DNA of 64,000 bases, from assembly GCA_963847985.1 (NCBI GenBank), contig CAWKBS010000008.1:186001-250000 (forward strand). Direction: 5' to 3'. Below are positions 51,830-58,550 of the stretch, piece by piece (within the stretch, counting starts at the first letter, position 1; every line of letters begins with the position of its first letter). The notes beneath the pieces are model-generated. The model did no database searches. It was not told the DNA's origin and was given only the letters and a program-made list of their open reading frames with translations. The position numbers and the translations under genes were made by a program. The DNA comes from JAIBJN01 sp963847985. Lineage in GTDB: Bacteria; Actinomycetota; Thermoleophilia; Gaiellales; Gaiellaceae.

Positions 51830-51889
51830 AGCGGCGGGGGTGGGATTCGAACCCACGAAACGGCTCAGCACCGTCTAGCGGTTTTCAAG
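51830..51889 (-). repeat. 60-bp perfect copy of the tRNA-Ser(TGA) 3' part
   Basis: 51830-51889 is identical to 54349-54408: one base past the discriminator, the 3' acceptor, T arm, variable arm, and the anticodon stem up to the anticodon loop, where identity stops. It is in direct orientation. It lies at the far end of a 2.5-kb segment on the 3' side of the intact tRNA. This is the expected attL/attR layout for tyrosine-integrase insertion with crossover in the anticodon loop. Confidence 0.8.
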
Positions 51890-51985
51890 GCGGCTCTGTT
51901 TCGGCTCAACAGTGCGCGATCCGCCCCGGTGCGCCCCAGTCTGCGCCCGGTCCCCGCCTTACGCGAGCGCGCTACCCTCGGTGGC

Positions 51986-52240
51986 GTGAAGCCGACCGGC
52001 GAGAGGGTGGAGCCTGGCCGCTGCCCGAGCTGCGGCTCCGGGGACGTGCGCACGATTGTCTACGGACTCGTGGAGGACCCACGCGCGGTTGCGGGGCAGC
52101 GGGTCGAGCTGGGCGGCTGCTGCGTGAGCCCGGACAGCCCTGCTTTCCGCTGCGGCGAGTGCCGCCACGCTTGGGGTACGGAGAGCGAGCGGAACGAATG
52201 GACCGCCGTTTTCCTCGGTCCGCGCGACAGGCGCGACTGA
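51986..52240 (+). CDS. Zinc-ribbon hypothetical protein (islet cargo)
   Basis: 84 residues from GTG at 51986. It has CPSCGSGDVRTIVYGLVEDP and, later, FRCGECRHAWG, two CxxC knuckles about 50 residues apart, with an inserted GGCC. The pattern is that of small zinc-ribbon proteins of unknown function that may bind nucleic acid. It is the first gene inside the tRNA-Ser(TGA)-bounded islet. Confidence 0.55.
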   Translation: MKPTGERVEPGRCPSCGSGDVRTIVYGLVEDPRAVAGQRVELGGCCVSPDSPAFRCGECRHAWGTESERNEWTAVFLGPRDRRD

Positions 52241-52346
52241 GCCCGACGGCCCGGCCTGATCGTAACCGGTTGATGCCGTCTTGATCCACGCTCTGCGCCT
52301 TGCCCTCGGACGTGGAACGCATGTAGCTTCGTCCGGCATCGGAGCG

Positions 52347-53969
52347 GTGGCAGAAAGCGCAACCACAGCCGGAGAGCGGCGAGTCCTTGCGGACGCCCCG
52401 TCGGGGGAGCTGGTCGACCTCGGCCTCGGCGATCTGTCTGACGAGGAGCGTGTCGTCTCGCCCGACGTGATCCGCCGCCTCTGCGTCGGGCCGGAGGCGG
52501 AGCAGGTCGACCCGCGTGGCATCCGAATCAAGGGCGCGCAAATCGTCGAACCGCTCGACCTCTCTTTCTGCACCGTCGCGCATCCGCTGCGGATTGAGGC
52601 GACGACGTTCGATGCCACGCCCGACCTGAGCGGGGCGCAGCTTCCGGCCCTCTGGATCGAGGACTGCGAACTCCCGGGATTGCAGGCCGAGGGGATCCGA
52701 GTAAACGGCCTCCTACTCGGCTCCAGCGAGGTGAGCGGTGAGGTGCGGCTCCACAACGCGAAGATCGGCGGCAAGCTCGACTGCTCGGGCGCAACCCTCA
52801 CCAATGTGGGCGGCACGGCGCTCTCCGGCGACGGGGCCGAGATCACCGGCGACGTGCTTCTTCGCGGCGGGTTCAGCGCCACCGGCGAGGTGCGGCTCCT
52901 CGGCGCGAGGATCGGCGGCAAGCTCGACTGCGCGGACGCAACCCTCACCAATGTGGGCGGCCGCGCGCTGTTCGCCGACGGGGCCGAGATCACCGGCGAC
53001 GTGTTTCTTCGCGGCGGGTTCAGCGCCACCGGCGAGGTGCGGCTCTTCGGCGCGAGGATCGGTGGCCAGCTCAACTGCGCGGGCGCGACGTTCAGCAATG
53101 AGGGCGGTGACGCGCTCTCCGCAGACGGTGCCGAAATCGCCAGTCACATGTTGCTCCGCGAGGGGTTCAGCGCCAGCGGTGCGGTGCACCTCTCCGGCGC
53201 GAGGATCGGGGGCCATCTTGAATGCTCGGGCGTGACGCTCGTGAACAGAGACGGGATCGCCCTGCTCGCTAGAGATGCCACGATCAGCAATGCATTGATC
53301 TTCCGCAATGTAAGTGTGACCGGGGGCGTCGATCTCTTCCGCGCAAGCGCGATGACCCTCGTCGACGACCTCGGCCAGCCCGATCATCCGCTCGGTAGCT
53401 GGGAAGACGTGCAGCCACTCGTCCTCGACGGCTTCGCGTACGGGCGGTTCGGGCCCAAAGTGGAGTCGAACTCGAAGTCCCGGGGGCCCTGGCTCACGCA
53501 CACCACCGGTTTCCAACAAAGCGCGTGGCAGCAGCTGATCGAGGTCTACCGTGCGCAAGGTCGGGACGACGAGGCGACCCGGGCCGCGATTGCGATGCAC
53601 AACGACCGGATCGAGCGGGCGAGCATGCCCCGGTACCGGCGCTGGGGCCGCCAGGTGCTGCGAGTGACCGTCGGCCATGGCTATCGCCCTTGGCTCGCGG
53701 GCATATGGGCGGCCGCGATTATCGCCGTTTTCGCCCTGGTGGTGTGGCAGTGGTCGGGAATGTTCGTCCCCGAGGCGCAAGGTCTGACCGGCTCGCCGCA
53801 GCCGGTCGCCTACGCCGTGGACACGTTCCTTCCGATCGTCGATCTCGGCGAGGCGGGCGATTGGATGCCGACCGGCTGGGTCCGCTGGGTCGACTGGAGC
53901 GTGATCCTTGCTGGCTGGGCGCTCTCGACGATCTTCGTCGCGGGCTTCACCCGGATCGTCCGCAGCTGA
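52347..53969 (+). CDS. Beta-solenoid repeat membrane protein (islet cargo)
   Basis: About 540 residues. GTG 52347 is chosen tentatively; TTG 52281 is also in frame. The N-terminal part (SPDVIRRLCVGPEAEQVDP, IRIKGAQIVEPLDLSFC) leads into at least four repeats of about 44 residues with the form GEVRLLGARIGGKLDCADAT, LTNVGG.AL..DGAEITGDV. The repeats resemble pentapeptide/polymer-forming solenoids and are nearly identical at DNA level. The C-terminus has two membrane helices (LAGIWAAAIIAVFALVVWQW, SVILAGWALSTIFVAGF). Similar proteins are scattered in actinobacterial accessory regions, often misnamed oxidoreductases. Function is unknown. Confidence 0.65.
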   Translation: MAESATTAGERRVLADAPSGELVDLGLGDLSDEERVVSPDVIRRLCVGPEAEQVDPRGIRIKGAQIVEPLDLSFCTVAHPLRIEATTFDATPDLSGAQLPALWIEDCELPGLQAEGIRVNGLLLGSSEVSGEVRLHNAKIGGKLDCSGATLTNVGGTALSGDGAEITGDVLLRGGFSATGEVRLLGARIGGKLDCADATLTNVGGRALFADGAEITGDVFLRGGFSATGEVRLFGARIGGQLNCAGATFSNEGGDALSADGAEIASHMLLREGFSASGAVHLSGARIGGHLECSGVTLVNRDGIALLARDATISNALIFRNVSVTGGVDLFRASAMTLVDDLGQPDHPLGSWEDVQPLVLDGFAYGRFGPKVESNSKSRGPWLTHTTGFQQSAWQQLIEVYRAQGRDDEATRAAIAMHNDRIERASMPRYRRWGRQVLRVTVGHGYRPWLAGIWAAAIIAVFALVVWQWSGMFVPEAQGLTGSPQPVAYAVDTFLPIVDLGEAGDWMPTGWVRWVDWSVILAGWALSTIFVAGFTRIVRS

Positions 53970-53980
53970 GGAGCAGAGAG

Positions 53981-54094
53981 TTGCACGATCTACGCATCGC
54001 TGAGGGCCTCGAAATGCGCGAGTCCCGCCCGAGACGCGGTTGGGATCTCCTCGCCGGTCGTCCGGCGATCCGCAACCTCGCAGTCGGCGACTAG
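53981..54094 (+). CDS. Possible 37-residue protein
   Basis: TTG at 53981 follows GAGGAG, and the frame gives MHDLRIAEGLEMRESRPRRG and WDLLAGRPAIRNLAVGD. No similarity was recognised. It is supported only by the ribosome-binding site and its position 11 nt after the solenoid gene. The rest of the gap to the tRNA (54095-54350) shows nothing I recognise. Confidence 0.25.
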   Translation: MHDLRIAEGLEMRESRPRRGWDLLAGRPAIRNLAVGD

Positions 54095-54350
54095 TGACCT
54101 CCCGAATCTAGGTCGCGCCCAGGCTGCCTTGCCATCGGGGTGGGATGCTGACTGCCGGTCTTTCACTGCGGGAACGGCGCGAGCAACGAAATAGGGACGC
54201 TCTGGGGCTCCGGATGCGCCCCAGTCGCGCCCCAGTGCGCCACCCCGCTGGACGGTCTAGGGCGGCTTTGAACGGATGCGCGGGCGGATCGACGGACGAT
54301 CCCAGACGCCCTTCTCATCGCCCGCCAGAAGCGGGATCGGGCACCGAGAG

Positions 54351-54440
54351 CGGCGGGGGTGGGATTCGAACCCACGAAACGGCTCAGCACCGTCTAGCGG
54401 TTTTCAAGACCGCCCCTTTCGACCGCTCGGGCACCCCGCC
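54351..54440 (-). tRNA. tRNA-Ser (anticodon TGA)
   Basis: 90 nt including the discriminator G. The acceptor GGCGGGG pairs with CCCCGCC. The anticodon loop is CTTGAAA (TGA, codons UCA and wobble). It has a long variable arm and the T loop GGTTCGAATCC. It lies 11 bp downstream of serS on the same strand. Its 3' part is duplicated at 51830-51889. Confidence 0.94.
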
Positions 54441-54451
54441 CGCGCGCCAGT

Positions 54452-55676
54452 CTAGTCGCCGGGCTCGATGCGCTTCGGGGCGCCGAACCGCGGCGAGGGC
54501 CTCGGGCACGGCCACCGCGCCGCCCTCGTCCTGGAAGTTCTCCAGCACAGCGATCATGGCCCGCGCCGTCACGGCCGTGCCGTTCAGGGTGTGGACGAAC
54601 TCGAGGCCGGCGTCCGTGCGGAAGCGCACGTCCAGGCGGCGTGACTGGTAGTCCGTCGTGTTCGAGGTCGACGTGATCTCGCGGTAGCGGCCCTGGCCCG
54701 GGAACCACGCCTCGATGTCGTACTTCTTCGCGGCCGAGGCGCCGAGGTCGCCGGCGGCGATGTTCACGACGCGGTACGGGAGGCCGAGCTCGGCGACGAG
54801 CGCCTCCTCGGTCGCCAGGAGTCGCTCGTGCTCCTCCGGCGAGTCCTCCGGCCGGGTGAAGACGAACATCTCGACCTTGTCGAACTGGTGCACGCGGAAC
54901 ATCCCGCGCGTGTCCTTCCCGGCCGCCCCGGCCTCGCGGCGGAAGCACGTCGAGTACCCCGCGTAGCGGAGCGGGAGCGCATCGGCGTCCAGCACCTCGC
55001 CGCCGTGCATCGCGGCGAGCGCGACCTCGGACGTGCCGGTGAGGTAGAGCTCGTCGCGCTCGACGGAGTAGAGATTGACCTCGTCGGTGGGGAGGAAGCC
55101 GGTGCCGTACATCGCCGCCTCCCGGACGAGCACGGGCGGGAGCACCGGGGTGAGCCCGGCGGCGGTCAGGCGGTCGAGCGCGAAGCGGTAGAGCGAGAGC
55201 TCGAGTAGCGCTGCCGCGCCGATTCGGTAGACGAAGCGCGAGCCCGAGACTTTGGCGCCACGCTCGGTGTCGATCCGGGCCAGGTCCAGGTGGTCGCGCG
55301 GCTCGAAGGCGAACGACGGCGGCTCGCCCACGCGCCGCAGCTCGACAGCGTCCTCGTCCGTGAACCCGTCGGGCGCGCTCGGGTCGGGCGGCGAGGGGAC
55401 GCGGTCGAGCAGCTCGGCGCGGCGCTGCTCGGCCGCCGCCAGCTCCTCCTCGACCCGCTGGAGCTCGGCCTTCACGCCCTTCAGCTCCTCGATCTGCTCC
55501 GGCGTGGGCTTGCCCTTGAGCTTCGTCTTCGCGCGGAGCTCGTCGACCTGCGGGACGAGCGCGAGCCAGGTGCGGTCGGCCTCCATGAGCGCATCGAAGT
55601 CCTCGGCGGCACCCTTGCGGGCGATGGCGGCGCGGTAGGCGTCCGGCTCGGCGCGCGCGGCGCGGATGTCGATCAT
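54452..55676 (-). CDS. serS: Seryl-tRNA synthetase (single frameshift near 3' end)
   Basis: About 408 residues from ATG at 55676, overlapping the upstream HAD stop as ATGA. The N-terminal coiled-coil arm (IEELKGVKAELQRVEEELAA) binds the long variable arm of tRNA-Ser. Class II motifs follow: motif 2 YSTCFRREAGAAGKDTRGMF and motif 3 LNGTAVTARAMIAVLENFQD. The uncorrected frame runs on into the tRNA gene. One extra base near 54489 restores the normal end RFGAPKRIEPGD and a TAG at 54452. As this gene is essential, the shift is probably a sequence error. Confidence 0.92.
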
Positions 55677-56521
55677 GCCAGGGAGTCTAGGAGTTCCGAA
55701 CGAGACTCCAACAGCGCCTCGATCACCTGGGCGACACCCTCCTCGGCCGCCGACGGGCAGACCCAGTCGGCGACGGCGAGCGCACGCGGGTGCGCGTTGG
55801 CGACCGCGACGCCGAAGCCGGCCCACTCGAGGAGCTCGACGTCGTTCTCGCCGTCGCCGAACGCGACCGTGCGCTCGCGCGTGAAGCCGAGATGCTCGGC
55901 CAGGAAGCCGAGCCCGGAGCCCTTCGTCACCTCCGGGCTGGCGAACTCGAGGAAGTACGGCAGCGACTTCGAGATGAAGAGGCGGCCCGCGAACCGGTCC
56001 TTCATGCGGGCTTCCAGCGCGTCGAGCGCCTCAGGGTCGTCGATGGCGACGAGCTTCGTCGGCGGCGCCGAGAGCCAGGCGGCGAGGTCGCCGACCTCGT
56101 GGAGCGGGATGCTCTGGAAGCCGGCGTAGCGCTCCGCCGCCGGGGTGACCTCGGCGACGTAGAGCTCGTCGTCCACGTAGCAGTTGACATGGAAGCCTTC
56201 GTTCTGGAGGGCGGCGATCGTCTCCCGCGCGAGCTCGAGCGGGATCGGCTCGTGCCGCAGGAGCTCGCCGGTGCGGGGGTCGGCGACGACTGCGCCCTGG
56301 TAGCAGACGACGGGGTCGTCGATGCCCGCCTCCTCCAGGTACCGCCGCACCGAGCGGAGCATCCGACCGGTGACGACGACGACGCGGAGACCGGCGGCGC
56401 GGGCGCGGGCGATCGCCTCCTTGGTCCGCGGCCGGAGCTCGCCGTCCTCCCAGATCAGCGTCCGGTCGAGGTCGCAGGCGAGGACGTCGACCTCGCGTGG
56501 GAATCCGGGCGGGAGGGTCAG
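55673..56521 (-). CDS. HAD phosphatase of the Cof type, CTG start
   Basis: 282 residues. The nucleophile motif VDVLACDLDRTLIWEDGELR lies upstream of the first ATG (56362), so the protein must start earlier. No ATG, GTG or TTG is available there. CTG at 56521 overlaps the cytochrome stop as CTGA and gives a complete N-terminus. Motif II is VVVVTGRMLRSVRRYLEEAG; the C2 cap contains CYVDDELYVAEVTPAAERYA; motif IV is VAFGDGENDVELLEWAG. The DLDRT variant replaces the usual DLDGT. It is a phosphatase of small phosphometabolites, translationally coupled to serS. Confidence 0.85.
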   Translation of the reverse strand: MTLPPGFPREVDVLACDLDRTLIWEDGELRPRTKEAIARARAAGLRVVVVTGRMLRSVRRYLEEAGIDDPVVCYQGAVVADPRTGELLRHEPIPLELARETIAALQNEGFHVNCYVDDELYVAEVTPAAERYAGFQSIPLHEVGDLAAWLSAPPTKLVAIDDPEALDALEARMKDRFAGRLFISKSLPYFLEFASPEVTKGSGLGFLAEHLGFTRERTVAFGDGENDVELLEWAGFGVAVANAHPRALAVADWVCPSAAEEGVAQVIEALLESRSELLDSLA

Positions 56522-56901
56522 CCGCGCGCGGAGACGACGTAAGCGGCCACGTTGGCGATCTCCTCCTCGCTCAACGTGCCGCTATAGGCCTGCATCCCGC
56601 CGCCGCCGTTCGTGATCTGTGTCTGGGCCGCGGCGAAGTCCACGCTCGACTCGTCCAGGCTCGGGCCGACGGTGCCGGTGGCGCCCGCGTCGGCGAGGGT
56701 GTGGCAGCTTCCGCAGCCGGCCGACGCGAAGACCTCCTTGCCGGCGGCCGGGTCGCCTTCGCCGCCACCGCCGTCCGAGCTCCCGGTGGGGACCTCGCCG
56801 ATCACGGTCTCGGGCGTCGGGGAGGCGTCCTCGGAGCCTCCGCACCCTGCGACGGCGACCAGAGCGGCGAGTGCAAGGACGAGCGCGACGACGCGGGCCA
56901 T
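56518..56901 (-). CDS. Small lipoprotein cytochrome c (second copy)
   Basis: 127 residues from ATG at 56901. A lipoprotein signal (VVALVLALAALVAVAGC) is followed by the haem motif FASAGCGSCHTLADAGATGT, GPSLDESSVDF, and the distal Met in TNGGGGMQAYSGTLSEEEIA. It is a paralogue of 50828-51211. It is a mono-haem electron carrier at the outer face of the membrane. It is coupled to the HAD gene by CTGA and overlaps the 3' end of the membrane-protein gene by 100 bp. Confidence 0.88.
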   Translation of the reverse strand: MARVVALVLALAALVAVAGCGGSEDASPTPETVIGEVPTGSSDGGGGEGDPAAGKEVFASAGCGSCHTLADAGATGTVGPSLDESSVDFAAAQTQITNGGGGMQAYSGTLSEEEIANVAAYVVSARG

Positions 56902-58550
56902 GGCGCCTGGAGCATACCCGCCGCGGCGGCAGCCAAGCCCGCCGTGCCGACGAGCAGGACGTCGACCGGCGAGTCGTTGACGAGCATGGAGACCGCGATC
57001 GCGGCGGCGAGGGAAAGCGGCACTGCGGCGACGGCGACCGGCTCCGGCCGTCGCAGCAGCCGGACGACGAGGAAGGCGAAGGCGGCGAGCAGCACGAGTA
57101 CGGCGAGGCCGACCCAGATCGAGTCGGTGGCGCGCTCCCAGGACAGCTCGACGCGTTCGACGAGGTCGCCGCCGAGCCCGACCGGGCCGTCCTCGAGGGC
57201 CGCGGTGACGTGGCTCGAGCCGCCGGTCGCCGCGTCGATCCCGATCAGCGCGAGCGCGAGGGCGAACGAGGCGCCGACGGCCAGCGCCAGGGCGCGGCGG
57301 CCGCCGCCCGCGAGCAGCACTGCGAGGACGGCGAAGCCGGCGGCCAGGACGATCGCGCCCCCGCCGTCCGCGCCGAAGCGGTTGCCGGCCACGGTCACGA
57401 AGGCGAGGAGCGCCGTCCCCGCGAAGGCCGCCCACCCGAGCGCCGCGAAGAGGAGCGCTGCGCCCGCGAGCGCGGGAACGAGCAGCATCGTCTCGAGCAG
57501 GTTCGAGAGCCCGAAGTAGCGGGAGTTCTGGGTCGGGCCGAAGGGAGACAGCGCCGCCGTCGCCCCGTCGATCCCCAGGGCGAGCAGGTAGGCGGCCACG
57601 ATGCCGGCGAGGAAGAGGCCGAGCGCCAGGGGCGGTTGCAGGGCCCGCGCGAGCAGCGGGCCGCCGAGCGCGACGGCGAGTGCGAGAACGACGATCACCA
57701 CCCAGAAGCTCGAGACGCCGACGATCCCGAGAGCGAGGTTGGCCGCGAGCGCGGCGGCGTAGCCGGGCACGGCCGCTGCGGGCGCGAGCAGCGCGAGCGC
57801 GAGGACGAGCACGCAGACGAGGATCGTCGCCGGCAGGCGGACGCGGTTGTTCGCCTCGATCCGCTCGTCGAGGTCGCGGAGCTCGGCGACGGCGTCCCCG
57901 CCGGGCTCCGAGCCGAGGGCGTCCTCCTCGCCGAGTGCCGTCGGGGCGATGTCCACGACCGAGACGAGCCCGGGGATGCGCGTCGACTCGGACGTGAGAA
58001 GCCCCTCGTAGCCGGGGCCGACGACGAGGACCGGATAGCGCTCGTCATTCGGCTGCGAGCCGCCTTCGGGCAGGCCGACGTAGATCGCAGGCCCGGCCGC
58101 GCCCAGGAGCGTCCCCTCGGTCGTCGTCACCAGCTCGGGGCCGGACGGAGCGCCGCCGCGGAGCGAGTTGCGCACCTCGCCGCGCACGAGCGAGGCCAGC
58201 GCGAGCTCGGCACTCGTCTCTGGCCCGGCCCCAGGGTTGAGGAGCCCGACTGCGCCGCGGTCTTGCACCGCTTCGAGGTCGTCCACCGTGAAGCCCGGTA
58301 CCACGACCACGTCGAAGTCCGTTGTGCCCCTGCCGGCGGTACTACCGAGGTTCTCGGTCGCGAGCACCAAGCCAGAGGCCGCACTCGTCCGCGGCCAAGG
58401 CTGACTAGCCTTGGTGAGGGCGAGGGTGGTCTCTGGCGCCGCGTGATCGTGGGCGAGAAGCCGGTGTGTACTGCCGGTCGGGGCACTACCCTGCGCCGGG
58501 CCGGCCATGAGCGCCATGAACGCGAGAGCGAGCACCGCTGTCCGGACCAT
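56802..58550 (-). CDS. Polytopic membrane protein with extracytoplasmic N-domain
   Basis: 582 residues if started at ATG 58550, with a signal-like segment (RTAVLALAFMALMAGPA). A domain of about 170 residues (DFDVVVVPGFTVDDLEAVQD, YPVLVVGPGYEGLLTSES) precedes about ten membrane helices and the loop motif PFGPTQNSRYFGLSNLLETM. The N-domain resembles an alkaline-phosphatase-like fold without its metal site. Residues about 22-75 coincide with the second copy of the candidate RNA element, so the true start or the reality of this part is uncertain. The last 33 codons overlap the cytochrome gene, so a frameshift near 56900 is possible. Confidence 0.6.
   Translation of the reverse strand: MVRTAVLALAFMALMAGPAQGSAPTGSTHRLLAHDHAAPETTLALTKASQPWPRTSAASGLVLATENLGSTAGRGTTDFDVVVVPGFTVDDLEAVQDRGAVGLLNPGAGPETSAELALASLVRGEVRNSLRGGAPSGPELVTTTEGTLLGAAGPAIYVGLPEGGSQPNDERYPVLVVGPGYEGLLTSESTRIPGLVSVVDIAPTALGEEDALGSEPGGDAVAELRDLDERIEANNRVRLPATILVCVLVLALALLAPAAAVPGYAAALAANLALGIVGVSSFWVVIVVLALAVALGGPLLARALQPPLALGLFLAGIVAAYLLALGIDGATAALSPFGPTQNSRYFGLSNLLETMLLVPALAGAALLFAALGWAAFAGTALLAFVTVAGNRFGADGGGAIVLAAGFAVLAVLLAGGGRRALALAVGASFALALALIGIDAATGGSSHVTAALEDGPVGLGGDLVERVELSWERATDSIWVGLAVLVLLAAFAFLVVRLLRRPEPVAVAAVPLSLAAAIAVSMLVNDSPVDVLLVGTAGLAAAAAGMLQAPWPASSRSSLHSPLWSPSQGAEAPRTPPRRPRP
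58324..58486 (-). ncRNA. Candidate cis-regulatory RNA element, copy 2
   Basis: 163 nt, sense with the membrane-protein gene. It aligns with the ktrA leader over its full length with one extra base in a hairpin loop. Flanks are GTGCCCC (58486-58480) and GGGGCAC (58330-58324). P1 is TTCTCG/CGAGAA (58459-58454, 58356-58351), where copy 1 has TTCTGC/GCAGAA. P2 is GCCAGAG/CTCTGGC (58437-58431, 58377-58371), where copy 1 has TGAG/CTCA. P3 is CTCG/CGAG. P4 is CCAAGGCT/AGCCTTGG (58414-58407, 58402-58395). Conserved sequence continues past the loop indel although the reading frame changes, which argues for RNA rather than protein conservation. Confidence 0.55.

Noticed and set aside
51604..51831. Possible 75-residue protein at 51604
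   Set aside because: No ribosome-binding site, it contains a terminator-like hairpin, it runs into the tRNA fragment, and it shows no domain.
20682..54440. Functional integrative elements with their own integrase
   Set aside because: No integrase, excisionase or relaxase-like protein is encoded in either interval or elsewhere in the window, so only the attachment-site-like duplications are claimed.
4332..54489. Programmed +1 frameshifting as a general mechanism
   Set aside because: No shared slippery sequence or stimulatory structure was seen at the shift points, and essential genes are affected. Sequence insertions are simpler.
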